A stretch of 64,000 bases of DNA from CAWBOY01 sp963790585 (GTDB lineage Bacteria > Planctomycetota > Planctomycetia > Gemmatales > Gemmataceae): NCBI GenBank assembly GCA_963790585.1, contig CAWBOY010000007.1:800602-864601 (forward strand), written 5' to 3'. Positions 1-7,956 of the stretch are shown piece after piece (position 1 is the stretch's first letter; every line of letters begins with the position of its first letter). The notes beneath the pieces are model-generated. The model saw only the letters and a program-made list of their open reading frames with translations. It was not told the DNA's origin and made no database searches. The position numbers and the translations under genes are program-made.

Positions 1-787
1 GTTCCTGAATCCACGCTTGCCATAACGGCGTTTCGCGGGCGACGGTTGCGGCCGCCTGATCGCCGTAGAGGTAGAGGTTTAGCGCAACCATGACCTGCCC
101 GCCGAAGCTGTAGGTGCCAAGGGCGGCTACGCCCGGCCCCGGCTTGTCGAGCCGCAGCAGCATGTCGTTCGGACTCTGAGAGGCGTATTCCACCACGCCG
201 CTGAGCGCCGGGACACCCGCAGGCGCCGTCCCTCGCTGCCCGACGCTCAAGCCTTTCACTCCCAATGCCGACGTCAGCGTGTCCCACGCCTCCGCTTCCG
301 TACCCGCGACGGGGGCCATCTTCTGCATGATCGCCGAGCGTTGACCGCGGAAGTACGTGAGATAAATCCGCAGGGTGCGGAAGAAGCCAGGCCAGCCGTT
401 TTCGGTGCCTTCCAGCTGGTTGTCCCAATCGTCCGTGCTGGCGAAGAGGCTATTCACCACGCGGACGACGCAGACGCCTCCCGCGCGCGCTTCGACGCTC
501 CACTGGGTTGCGATGGACGGCATATCGGGCGTCCAACCGCTGGATTCCCCGGTGAACGTGCGGGGCGGATCCCAGGCGATCACGACAGCGCGGGACTCCA
601 TGCCTGGGCCGAAGTTCATTTTCACCGCGACCGGCTTGCCGTCTTGCTCTTCGAACTCGGTTGGCACGAACCAGGACGAGATACCCGGCCCGGTGGCGAT
701 GGCTTGCCAGACTTCCTCCGGCGTACCGGGGACCTCGACTTCAACCTGGATGGAACGGCGTCCGGAGGGTTCTTTCTTCACGCTCAT
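1..787 (-). CDS. SRPBCC/AHSA1-domain protein (3' end off the left edge)
   Basis: The frame is open from an ATG at 785-787 to the left edge of the window, so the C-terminus is missing. A clear GAGGAG ribosome site lies just upstream of the ATG. After a short leader (MSVKKEPSGRRS) the protein reads VEVPGTPEEVWQAIATGPG, then SSWFVP, the typical start of the AHSA1/START-like hydrophobic-ligand fold. The family includes Hsp90-activator-like and small-molecule-binding proteins; no ligand can be named. About 260 residues are visible, longer than a single AHSA1 domain (about 140), so a second helical or SRPBCC-like part follows. Its leader is almost identical to that of the gene ending at 1472. Confidence 0.75.
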   Translation of the reverse strand, partial: MSVKKEPSGRRSIQVEVEVPGTPEEVWQAIATGPGISSWFVPTEFEEQDGKPVAVKMNFGPGMESRAVVIAWDPPRTFTGESSGWTPDMPSIATQWSVEARAGGVCVVRVVNSLFASTDDWDNQLEGTENGWPGFFRTLRIYLTYFRGQRSAIMQKMAPVAGTEAEAWDTLTSALGVKGLSVGQRGTAPAGVPALSGVVEYASQSPNDMLLRLDKPGPGVAALGTYSFGGQVMVALNLYLYGDQAAATVARETPLWQAWIQE

Positions 788-835
788 GTTGTCTCCTCTT
801 TTTTCGGTGTGTTCAGGTTTATTATTTATTGATTT

Positions 836-939
836 GGTGGCACAGACATTCCTGTCTGTGCCGAGATTAGCACAGACAGGAATGTCTGTGCCACTGCATC
901 CTTCTGAAACATGGTGGCACAGACATTCCTGTCTGTGCC
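836..939. repeat. Three REP palindromes next to the RAYT gene (REPIN-like cluster)
   Basis: Three copies of one palindrome lie at 836-862, 870-894 and 913-939. Each has arms GGCACAGACA and TGTCTGTGCC around a short TTCC or GGAA centre. The first and third are in the same orientation and the middle one is inverted, so 836-894 forms the two-REP hairpin called a REPIN. The third copy stops three bases before the stop codon of the transposase gene. Proximity to a RAYT is the usual context of such elements. Confidence 0.88.
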
Positions 940-941
940 TG

Positions 942-1394
942 CTAGTCTGTATTGAGAATCCGGGCGTCGTATTCTTCAATGGTCGTAACAAGCCCCGCCT
1001 TGGTTGGGTTGTCCGCCATGTATTGTAACATCTCAGCAAACTCTTCCTCATCGCGAATGATCCGGTCCCAAGATTCGTCCTGCCAAAGAGAGCCCAATGT
1101 GCTCCTTGCTTGATTAATCAGCCGTGCCGATACTCCCTTGATTCCTTTCATTATGCGGGACAATGCGAAGTCGTTTTCAGGTCGAAGAAGCAAGTGGACG
1201 TGATCGGGCATAACTATCGCTGCAGCCAACTGGTAGTATTTTCCATGCCCTGCCTTGAGATGTTCAATCACCAGTTTTCTTTCGGCCGCCGTTAACGTGC
1301 CTTGTTTGAGGCGAAAAGTTACGCAATAGGTGCTGCCATCAATGTTCCAATGGGGGAGATTGCGGCGGCGTTTTCTCAGAGTGGATTCGTCCAT
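942..1394 (-). CDS. REP-associated tyrosine transposase (RAYT, Y1_Tnp / IS200-like)
   Basis: The 150-residue protein has the HUH single-strand endonuclease signature H65-V-H67 inside VMPDHVHLLL, the downstream WQ-x5-D-x2-I-R segment, and a QYMADNPTKAGL motif whose Tyr125 is the likely nucleophile. Length and motifs match RAYTs, which are single-copy host-tied relatives of IS200 transposases thought to move or maintain REP elements. Palindromes of one family flank it on both sides (836-939 and 1441-1468), which is the expected substrate. The start codon at 1392-1394 gives the conserved MDESTLRKRRRNLPHW opening. The gene sits between two genes with duplicated N-termini. Confidence 0.9.
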   Translation of the reverse strand: MDESTLRKRRRNLPHWNIDGSTYCVTFRLKQGTLTAAERKLVIEHLKAGHGKYYQLAAAIVMPDHVHLLLRPENDFALSRIMKGIKGVSARLINQARSTLGSLWQDESWDRIIRDEEEFAEMLQYMADNPTKAGLVTTIEEYDARILNTD

Positions 1395-1440
1395 GGCGTC
1401 CCCAAATAGGTGGCCTAGGAATTTCTGTTTTTACAAAACC

Positions 1441-1468
1441 TGGCACAGACAGAAATGTCTGTGCCACC
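1441..1468. repeat. REP palindrome on the 5' side of the RAYT gene
   Basis: A fourth copy of the GGCACAGACA...TGTCTGTGCC palindrome, with centre GAAA instead of GGAA. It occupies almost the whole gap between the RAYT start and the stop of the next gene at 1472. Confidence 0.85.
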
Positions 1469-1471
1469 ATC

Positions 1472-2002
1472 TTATTCGCGCCGCTTCTTGGCCGCTGTCG
1501 AACGAATGACCACCGCCCCGCGGCCGGCGGGCGCGAACGGCACGAGATTGCGAGCGATGGCCTCTTCGATCAGGCACGCAACCGCCGGACGAGCGAGTGT
1601 GGACGCGCCTTCCACGAGAATCCAGCGCGTCTGGCTGGAACCCTGCAACAGTTTTTCAGGATCTGGCAATTCCTTGCCCTTATTGAAATACAGCTTCACC
1701 CCGTCCGCTGTCGCGCGGATTGCGAGAACGCCCTCGTTCCCGTGCTCGCTCGGTGAAAAGCTGATTACCACCGCACCTAAGTTCTCGTATTCGTACACCA
1801 CTTCATGGGCGGTGGGCAGGCGCTTTCGCAGCGACCGTCGCATTGCGCTGATGAGCCGTAGATGTGCGGGCGCGAATTTGGCGATAAGCGTATTCAGCTG
1901 GGCTTCTGCCGCTCGACGCGCCACCGCGGACTGGGTGCTGTCGGGGGCCTCGATATCAACCGGGGCGGAACGGCGTCTAGAGGGTTCTTTCTTCACGCTC
2001 AT
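1472..2002 (-). CDS. DUF1801-like protein of unknown function
   Basis: A 176-residue protein with an AAGGAG ribosome site before its ATG. The central part (LPTAHEVVYEYENLGAVVIS, then GVKLYFNKGKELPDP and LLQGSS) resembles the DUF1801/YdhG fold, a small alpha-beta domain related to frataxin-like proteins, without known activity. The first twelve residues MSVKKEPSRRRS match the start of the SRPBCC gene at 787, and the DNA of that stretch is nearly identical, which points to duplication or gene conversion. It ends in a basic Lys-Lys-Arg-Arg tail. The family call rests on pattern memory only. Confidence 0.6.
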   Translation of the reverse strand: MSVKKEPSRRRSAPVDIEAPDSTQSAVARRAAEAQLNTLIAKFAPAHLRLISAMRRSLRKRLPTAHEVVYEYENLGAVVISFSPSEHGNEGVLAIRATADGVKLYFNKGKELPDPEKLLQGSSQTRWILVEGASTLARPAVACLIEEAIARNLVPFAPAGRGAVVIRSTAAKKRRE

Positions 2003-2028
2003 TACGGCTCCTTAGGATTCGTGCAGTC

Positions 2029-2559
2029 TCACTTTTTCCGCTTATACGTGATCTTCACTATTGGCTGTTCCTTGCCGTCCTTGTCCACCATGAACAGGCT
2101 GAAGTTCAAGGTATCCGCGTCTTTGATCTCCGTGATCGACTTGAACTTGGCCGTCTTGCCTTGTTGCCAAGGGCCTTCTCCTGTCATGATCATGACTTTA
2201 TTGTCCTTGTCCAAGTTGCCTTCCATGATCCTGGGCGCAGTGGCGAAGGAATCTACCCCGATGCTCAGGTACTTCTTCGTCGCCGGGTCGTAGGTATCCA
2301 GGAACTTGCCCTGGAACTTCATGCCGCCGAATTCACCTTCGAAGTCCCCAATCAGCCACAGCTCACCTAGACCCATCTTGTAGGTCATCGTCCCCTTGCC
2401 GCTCTCCGTCTCTGCATCCCAGGTGCCCACCAGTCGCTTCAAATGGTCATGTTCCTTCCCCGGCTTAGGAGGTTCCTGAGCCCGCGCCGAGGCCAGCAGG
2501 ATCAGAAGGGCGACGCCTGTCAAAAGCACTCGAGTGTAGCATGGTAGCTTTACGTTCAT
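2029..2559 (-). CDS. Secreted DUF1579-family protein
   Basis: The 176-residue protein starts with a signal peptide (MNVKLPCYTRVLLTGVALL, then ILLASARA-QE). The mature part has the DUF1579 pattern HLKRLVGTWDAE, then GEGPWQQGK, a small beta-barrel lipocalin-like fold frequent in planctomycetes and of unknown ligand. The ATG at 2557-2559 has an AAGGAG site and overlaps the TGA of the upstream ArsR-type gene as ATGA, so the pair is probably translated as a coupled unit and the DUF1579 gene is probably controlled by that repressor. The raw frame runs into the ArsR gene without a stop, but that is due to a frameshift in the latter. Confidence 0.75.
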   Translation of the reverse strand: MNVKLPCYTRVLLTGVALLILLASARAQEPPKPGKEHDHLKRLVGTWDAETESGKGTMTYKMGLGELWLIGDFEGEFGGMKFQGKFLDTYDPATKKYLSIGVDSFATAPRIMEGNLDKDNKVMIMTGEGPWQQGKTAKFKSITEIKDADTLNFSLFMVDKDGKEQPIVKITYKRKK

Positions 2560-3159
2560 GAGGACTCCTTGGGTTCGGATTTCTGCGGTAAAGGGTGCGC
2601 CACGACCACCACGCGATGCGCGCGGCCGCCGGGCGCAGGATTCATCGTGATACTTCGAAACGAGTTTCGTGATGGCTTCGGTGAGTTCGTTGCTGAAGGC
2701 CGCCCGATCCGACGGGGATCGGAAGCGAACCTCGGTGTCCACCGCCAGGGTGGCCAGGCGTTTGCCCGCCTCTGTTGCCCGACGAATGAGGTCGGCGACT
2801 TCGCGGACGACTCGCGCGCCCAGGGCGATGAGATAGCTCGCGGACAGCCGGTCGCGTTCCCGACTCGGATCGACGGCAACCGGGCCCATGGCGCTCGGCG
2901 AAACGACGTAGGACGACGCCGAGGCCACGAGCAGCCGTTCGGTCAGTCCGCCCCACTTCCGTTCTTGGGCCAACTGTACTAGTCCGTGCTTCTCCAGCGC
3001 GTTCAGGTGGTAGTTGACCTTCTGCCGAGCCAGGCCGACCCGCGTGGCCAACGTCGCCGCCGAGGCGGGCGTGGCCATGTGCGAAAGGAGGCGGCTCCGG
3101 ATCGGCTCCAAGGCCACCGTCGCCGCCGCCGGATCATCAATGACTTGGATGTCGAGCAT
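2556..3159 (-). CDS. ArsR/HTH_20-type transcription regulator (frameshifted)
   Basis: From the ATG at 3157-3159 the protein shows a winged-helix domain (PIRSRLLSHMATPASAATLA, VGLARQKVNYHLNALEKHGL) and then a helical C-terminal domain, an arrangement seen in a planctomycete and actinobacterial ArsR-like group. Near 2640 one surplus base switches the frame. The original end, APGGRAHRVVVVAHPLPQKS, lies in the other frame and stops at 2556, overlapping the next ATG as ATGA. Without the extra base the product would be about 200 residues. A palindrome at 3175-3194 just upstream suggests autoregulation. The indel could be a sequencing error or a real mutation. Confidence 0.7.
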
Positions 3160-3174
3160 GAGGAGATAGTAGCA

Positions 3175-3194
3175 TTGACAACTTTTGTTGTCAA
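3175..3194. promoter_or_regulatory. Probable ArsR-type operator
   Basis: Inverted repeat TTGACAAC-tttt-GTTGTCAA with perfect 8-base arms, 16 bases upstream of the regulator's start codon. Arm length and position fit a winged-helix dimer site that overlaps the regulator's own promoter. The rest of the divergent gap, 3195-3546, shows no gene and no other strong structure. Confidence 0.6.
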
Positions 3195-3546
3195 GCGTGA
3201 CCGACGGCTTTTCCGTCTGCGAAATCACTTTGTCAGTGTCCGCTTCGGCGCTGATGAGGATCCCTAGAACATTGGGACCGCGTCTATGATGGGGGACTGC
3301 GATGCGACGGCCTAGACTCCTCTTAGACAAGGTTCAATCGCCGAGCCGTCCTGCCGGTCTGACTGCGTATCACATCAAATTCCGTTGTTGGTTGCGAATG
3401 CGACGGACGACGGGATTTGAATTTTTTTAGGGTGGTTGTTCTAACGGTGGATTTCAAATCCTGAATAGAATCAGGTAAAATCTCGCCTTCTGAAACGGTG
3501 TCCATACGGACTGCGGATGCGGTCGAGCTGGCATGAAGCGATCGAC

Positions 3547-4800
3547 ATGAAACCCGATGCCTCAATAACGATCCGTGACCAAATCGACGACCTCTACCGC
3601 TCGGATTCGCGGCGCGTATTTGCTTCGCTTGTCCGATTGCTTAAAGATTTTGATCTGGCGGACGATGCCATGCACGAGGCGTTCGCTGCCGCCGTGGAGA
3701 CTTGGGAACGAGACGGGATACCAGCAAATCCGCGAGCTTGGTTGATCTCCACTGGAAAATTCAAGGCGATCAATTCGCTTCGTCGGCAAGGCCGCCTGAA
3801 GGAGCTTCAGCCTGAAATCGCGTCGCGATTGGACGAAGTGACCGATGCGAATGTAGCGCGGGCCGCCACGGAGATCGAAGACGATCGCTTGCGTTTGATC
3901 TTCACCTGTTGTCATCCGGCCATCGACCCAACGCTGCAGGTGCCGTTGACGCTTCGCGAGGTCTGCGGACTGACGACCGAGGAGATCGCCCACGCGTTCT
4001 TGACTTCCAAGGCTACGATGGCCCAGCGAATCGTACGCGGCAAGGCGAAGATTCGTGAAGAACAAATTCCCTTTGTCGTTCCGTCTCTGGCGGACCTGCC
4101 CGAACGGCTGGACGCGGTACTTGCCGCCATCTATTTGGTGTTTAACGAAGGATATGCGGCCTCACAGGGCAGTTCACTCTTACGGGTCGATTTAACAGCC
4201 GAGGCGATTCGACTGGGCCGATTACTTCTCGAGTTGCTTCCCGATCCGGAGGCCAAGGGGCTGCTGGCCTTGATGCTGCTCCACGAATCGCGCAGGCAAG
4301 CACGTGTGTCCCAGGACGGGGAAATCATTCTGCTTGAAGAGCAAGACCGCTCCCGTTGGGACTATCAAATGATTTCCGAGGGCACGGCACTGTTGGAGCA
4401 AGCCCTTCGGTCGCGTCGATTTGGGGCGTACACGCTCCAGGCCGCCATTTCGGCAATTCATGCCCAGGCAGGTGCCGCCGCACGGACGGACTGGAATCAG
4501 ATTGTCGTGCTTTACTCCGTATTACAGCGGATCGATTCTTCGCCGGTCGTCGAACTGAATCGGGCGGTCGCGGTAGCGATGCGGGACGGACCGGAAGCGG
4601 GGCTGGTCCTGATCGATGCGATTCTAAAACGCGGGGACTTGGTGGACTATCACCGTGCCCACGCGGCCCGAGCGGAGCTTTGTCGGCGCTGCGGAAAAAT
4701 GTCCGAAGCGAAGAACTGGTATGAGCGAGCAATATCGTTGGCCCGGCAGGAACCCGAGCGGCGATTTTTGACTCGGCGATTGTCCGAAATCCAATTCTAG
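3547..4800 (+). CDS. ECF42-type RNA polymerase sigma factor with C-terminal TPR-like domain
   Basis: About 417 residues from the chosen ATG (MKPDASITIRDQIDDLYR). The N-terminal half has sigma region 2 (VFASLVRLLKDFDLADDAMHEAF, then NPRAWLISTGKFKAINSLRR) and region 4 (CGLTTEEIAHAF, TMAQRIVRGKAKI). The second half is the long DUF6596/TPR-like extension (YLVFNEGYAAS, AVAVAMRDGPEAGL) that defines the ECF42 group. Such sigma factors lack a normal anti-sigma factor and stand beside DGPF/YCII genes, exactly as here. An upstream in-frame start at 3517 exists but its extra residues do not match the family. Confidence 0.85.
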   Translation: MKPDASITIRDQIDDLYRSDSRRVFASLVRLLKDFDLADDAMHEAFAAAVETWERDGIPANPRAWLISTGKFKAINSLRRQGRLKELQPEIASRLDEVTDANVARAATEIEDDRLRLIFTCCHPAIDPTLQVPLTLREVCGLTTEEIAHAFLTSKATMAQRIVRGKAKIREEQIPFVVPSLADLPERLDAVLAAIYLVFNEGYAASQGSSLLRVDLTAEAIRLGRLLLELLPDPEAKGLLALMLLHESRRQARVSQDGEIILLEEQDRSRWDYQMISEGTALLEQALRSRRFGAYTLQAAISAIHAQAGAAARTDWNQIVVLYSVLQRIDSSPVVELNRAVAVAMRDGPEAGLVLIDAILKRGDLVDYHRAHAARAELCRRCGKMSEAKNWYERAISLARQEPERRFLTRRLSEIQF

Positions 4801-5019
4801 CCAACAATTTCCTGTGCGAAATGTGTCGGCGACTGACTCCTGGACCGATTGGGTGTCCCTGGCACCCAGGCCGTTGCCCTGGGCGGCAGAAATTAGCTCC
4901 ACCCGCGCGATTTTGCAAATTGTTGTCGATTTGCAAGATTCTCGTTTGACTACTGAGTGAAAGTCGGAAAATGACCGACTTCAATCGCATCCTCATCCAC
5001 CAAGTTCAGGAGTTCCGTC

Positions 5020-5454
5020 ATGAAAGTTATGGTGATTGTCAAAGCGTCAAAAGCGTCGGAAGCGGGCAAAATGCCGCCCCCCGAAATGTTCGCGGCCATG
5101 GGCAAGTTCAACGAAGAATTGATCAATGCGGGAATCATGCTCACTGGTGGAGGACTGGCGGCAAGTTCTCGCGGTGCTCGTGTTCGGTTCTCCGGGTCAA
5201 ATCGCACCGTCACAGACGGGCCATTCGCGGAGACGACGGAACTCATCGCCGGGTTCTGGATCTGGAAGGTCTCTTCACTGCAAGAAGCGATCGACTGGGT
5301 GAAAAAATGCCCGAACCCAATGATGGAAGACTCCGACATCGAAATTCGTCCGTTCCTTGAGCCGGAGGAACTGGCCGCGGCGATCGACCCCGCCGTGCCA
5401 GAAGGCGAAACCCGCGTCAAGGTCCGGGCTCAAATGGTTAATTGGACTCCCTGA
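5020..5454 (+). CDS. DGPF/YCII-related protein, ECF42 partner (first)
   Basis: A 144-residue protein starting MKVMVIVKASKASEAG after an AGGAG site. It carries the defining VTDGPFAETTELIAGFWIW segment and the LQEAIDWVKKCP helix of the YCII/DGPF fold, a dimeric ferredoxin-like domain. Members are encoded next to ECF42 sigma factors and are thought to be part of their regulon or sensing circuit; the reaction, if any, is unknown. It lies about 220 bases after the sigma gene and 38 bases before the second DGPF gene, suggesting one transcript. Confidence 0.85.
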   Translation: MKVMVIVKASKASEAGKMPPPEMFAAMGKFNEELINAGIMLTGGGLAASSRGARVRFSGSNRTVTDGPFAETTELIAGFWIWKVSSLQEAIDWVKKCPNPMMEDSDIEIRPFLEPEELAAAIDPAVPEGETRVKVRAQMVNWTP

Positions 5455-5492
5455 GTTCCAACTCCAAGTCCCGCTCAGGATAGGAGAGTCAC

Positions 5493-5894
5493 ATGAAATA
5501 CGTTTGTTTAGGGTTCATCGACGAGGCCGCGTTTGCTCAAATTCCGAAGGCAGACGCGCAGCGAATGATGGAGGAATGTTTTGCCTACGACGACGTCCTT
5601 CGGCGCGGCGGGCATTTCCTGGGGGGAGAAGCGCTCGATTCCGCCCGTAACGCGGTCACATTGAGGCTGAAGGATGGCGAGGTCCAGGTCACCGATGGTC
5701 CATTTGTGGAGACCAGGGAAACGCTCGGCGGCATTCTGCTGCTGGAAGCCCGCGACCTGAACCACGCCATCGCGCTGATGTCGAAACACCCAGCGGCGCG
5801 GATGTGGCCAACGACATTCGAGATCCGGCCGGCTAATGAAGCGATGAACCGCCTGGTCTCCGAGCGGAGCGCGGCGGTAGCTAAAGAGGCATGA
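5493..5894 (+). CDS. DGPF/YCII-related protein, ECF42 partner (second)
   Basis: A 133-residue paralogue of the preceding gene, with an AGGAGAG site 6 bases before the ATG. It has the motif QVTDGPFVETRETLGGILLL and the segment ARDLNHAIALMSKHP. Two tandem DGPF genes after an ECF42 sigma factor is a common layout. The conserved Asp-Gly-Pro-Phe is intact. Function unknown; a role downstream of the sigma factor is inferred from context. Confidence 0.85.
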   Translation: MKYVCLGFIDEAAFAQIPKADAQRMMEECFAYDDVLRRGGHFLGGEALDSARNAVTLRLKDGEVQVTDGPFVETRETLGGILLLEARDLNHAIALMSKHPAARMWPTTFEIRPANEAMNRLVSERSAAVAKEA

Positions 5895-6101
5895 ACGAAC
5901 GGTACATCTCATCCATAAATGCCTGGTGCGCCGTTGCGAAGGCCGTTTGCGGAGTGATTCCTGAATGAAGTTGCCGATGTCCAACTCGCCGTTCCATTTC
6001 CCTGGAACGGCGGTGTTTGGGGTGAAGAGAGAGATTTATCGGAAATCGTAAGACTAAGAGAATAGTGGTCTTGGCTCATCAAACCTTGGCCGCCCGGCGC
6101 G

Positions 6102-6527
6102 TTACTCCCCATGCGCCTTCGCCAGATGTTCCGCCGCGCGGTCCGGATTGATGTGCCAGCCGCAGTCGTCGCAGCTCGGGGCTTTTTCGTAGCAGCCATT
6201 GCAATAGAGCGGGCCGCCCAAGAAGAATTGTTCGAGGCGGGCTCGTGTTTCCGCCTCCAGGTCACCGGGGTCGAGGGGCAGGTTGAGCGTGTTGCCGCAG
6301 GCGTCGCAATCGCGCGAGGTGATCTCGCGGATCATGGGGGCAACGTGGTCATGGACGCCGCGCGGCACGACGCCCCGGCCATTGCAGAGGGGGCAGGCGA
6401 CGCCGAGTTGGGCCTCGATCGCTTTGCGGATAAAAGCGCTCTTATTAGGCAATTTATTCAGCAGCTCGGCTAGCTCATTCTCGACCTTGAAAGCTACAAT
6501 CGAAGTCTTCGCGGGCTTGCGCGTCAT
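6102..6527 (-). CDS. Small CopG-like protein with Cys-rich zinc-binding region
   Basis: With the start at MTRKPAKTS (6525-6527) the protein has 141 residues. The first 50 (SIVAFKVENELAELLNKLP, then KSAFIRKAIEAQLG) look like a ribbon-helix-helix DNA-binding domain. The remainder holds three CxxC pairs (CPLCNGRG, CDACGN, CNGCYEKAP, then CDDCGWH) and a late AEHLAKAHGE, suggesting one or two structural zinc sites. It may be a single-gene repressor with a metal-stabilised C-terminus. I do not recognise a named family. An in-frame ATG twelve codons upstream is also possible. Confidence 0.6.
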   Translation of the reverse strand: MTRKPAKTSIVAFKVENELAELLNKLPNKSAFIRKAIEAQLGVACPLCNGRGVVPRGVHDHVAPMIREITSRDCDACGNTLNLPLDPGDLEAETRARLEQFFLGGPLYCNGCYEKAPSCDDCGWHINPDRAAEHLAKAHGE

Positions 6528-6666
6528 GGCCTTATCCTCAGGCGACAAAGAGCGGACGATCATTTGTTATTTTAGGCGAATCGGCGGCACAAGCAACGAT
6601 TCGCCTAGAATGAGAGTAGGTCGGGGCTTGCGCAATTCGTGGCCAACGGGGAAGGGGATCGGGGGC

Positions 6667-7752
6667 ATGCGTTTCACGCTTTGTGCATTACTCCTCAGCG
6701 CGCTCCTCTCCCTAGCGGCAGCGGAACCGCCGCAATCACCAATCTCGTTTACAAAAATCACGTTACGCGATCCGAAAATTCCACTAAGCAAAGCGCTCGA
6801 AGCGCTCGCGCGGCAGACCGGCTTTCGCATCGACGACAATCGCGGCGACGAGCCGCCAACACTGACGCTCGATCTCAACAATACACCGTTTTGGCTGGCA
6901 ATCGACGAGATCGCCCAAAAGGCGCAGGCCCGCGTCGCCCTCTCTCCCAAGAGTGGAATCATCTCTTTGGTCAAGCGACCTGTTGAAGCACTGCCGGCGC
7001 TCGTGAGTCATGACGGACCTTTTCGCGTTGCCGTCAAAGGCATTCAGGGTTCGCTCGATTTCGATTCGGGCGTCAATCAATATACGCTGACGCTCGAAGT
7101 CGCCTGGGAGCCGTCGCTTCAACCTCTTTTTTTGGAAACCCGGGCTCACGACCTTGTGATGAAAGACGACTCCGGCAAAATGGTGCCGATCGCGGACGAG
7201 GGCAGCTCGATGGCCCCAGTGCATGGCTTGATCGCGGAGATATTCACCATCCCATTGCCGGCCCTGCCACGAACGACTAAAAAGATCGCTCTTCTCCAGG
7301 GCAAACTTTCCGTAATGGCCCCGAGCAAAATGTTGGCCTTTTCCTTCGCAACCCTCGAACAGATCGAGAAGGAACTAAAGGAAAACAAGCCGCCGCAACA
7401 GATGCAAGACGGCGTAACTTGTTCGATCGGCAAAGCCATGCTTCTCCGCGACCGCTGGACCGTGCAAATTCGTCTCGATTATCCACCCGGAGCAACGAAA
7501 TTGGAAAGCTATCAATCGTGGATGGTGAATAATGAGATTTATTTGGAAGACAAAGACAAAAAGCGCCTGAAACCAAGCGGATATCTGATCGAGAGTTCAT
7601 CCACGCGCGGCGCGGTTTTGACGTATCATTTCACGGATCAAGAAAAGATGCCGCGCGGCCTACCGCGCAACTGGCGCGTGGTCTATCGCACGCCGGCATC
7701 AATCGTGGAGGTGCCGTTTGGGTTTTCGTTCAAGGATATTACGTTGCCGTGA
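6667..7752 (+). CDS. Secreted protein of unknown function with STN-like N-terminal region
   Basis: The start at 6667 gives a signal peptide (MRFTLCALLLSALLSLAAAE) preceded by an AGGGG site; an in-frame extension upstream is only the shadow of the minus-strand gene. Residues about 28-100 (ITLRDPKIPLSKALEALARQ, TLTLDLNNTPFWLAIDEIAQKA) have the alternating pattern of an STN/secretin short domain, in which hydrophobic-strand pairs sit around a predicted helix. The rest (about 260 residues) is beta-rich and unfamiliar. A similar STN-like end is seen in the thioredoxin-like protein at 59260-60963. Not in an obvious operon. Confidence 0.6.
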   Translation: MRFTLCALLLSALLSLAAAEPPQSPISFTKITLRDPKIPLSKALEALARQTGFRIDDNRGDEPPTLTLDLNNTPFWLAIDEIAQKAQARVALSPKSGIISLVKRPVEALPALVSHDGPFRVAVKGIQGSLDFDSGVNQYTLTLEVAWEPSLQPLFLETRAHDLVMKDDSGKMVPIADEGSSMAPVHGLIAEIFTIPLPALPRTTKKIALLQGKLSVMAPSKMLAFSFATLEQIEKELKENKPPQQMQDGVTCSIGKAMLLRDRWTVQIRLDYPPGATKLESYQSWMVNNEIYLEDKDKKRLKPSGYLIESSSTRGAVLTYHFTDQEKMPRGLPRNWRVVYRTPASIVEVPFGFSFKDITLP

Positions 7753-7956
7753 GAACACGGTTGGCCGTTTATCAGACAAAGTCTGTTCAGCTACACAGAC
7801 GAGTCGGTCGCATTATCTCGGGTCGGGAAGCTCTGCCACGATTTCGGAAGAAAATGACGCGAATACTGGTTACAATACCATAGGCTTAGCTAACCGTGGC
7901 CAACCCGCAAAAGCCCTCGTTGGCGAAACTCTCGCCTTGGCGGTGAGGAAAGATGC

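Noticed and set aside
836..939. CRISPR-like array of three short repeats
   Set aside because: The units are palindromes in alternating orientation with spacers of 7 to 18 bases, and the neighbouring gene is a RAYT, not a Cas gene.
341..1028. Two overlapping plus-strand reading frames at the left end
   Set aside because: They mirror the SRPBCC gene on the minus strand and run through the palindromes; no family pattern or ribosome site.
6283..6666. Longer N-terminus for the secreted protein at 6667
   Set aside because: The upstream residues are the complement of the Cys-rich gene, and the signal peptide begins at 6667.
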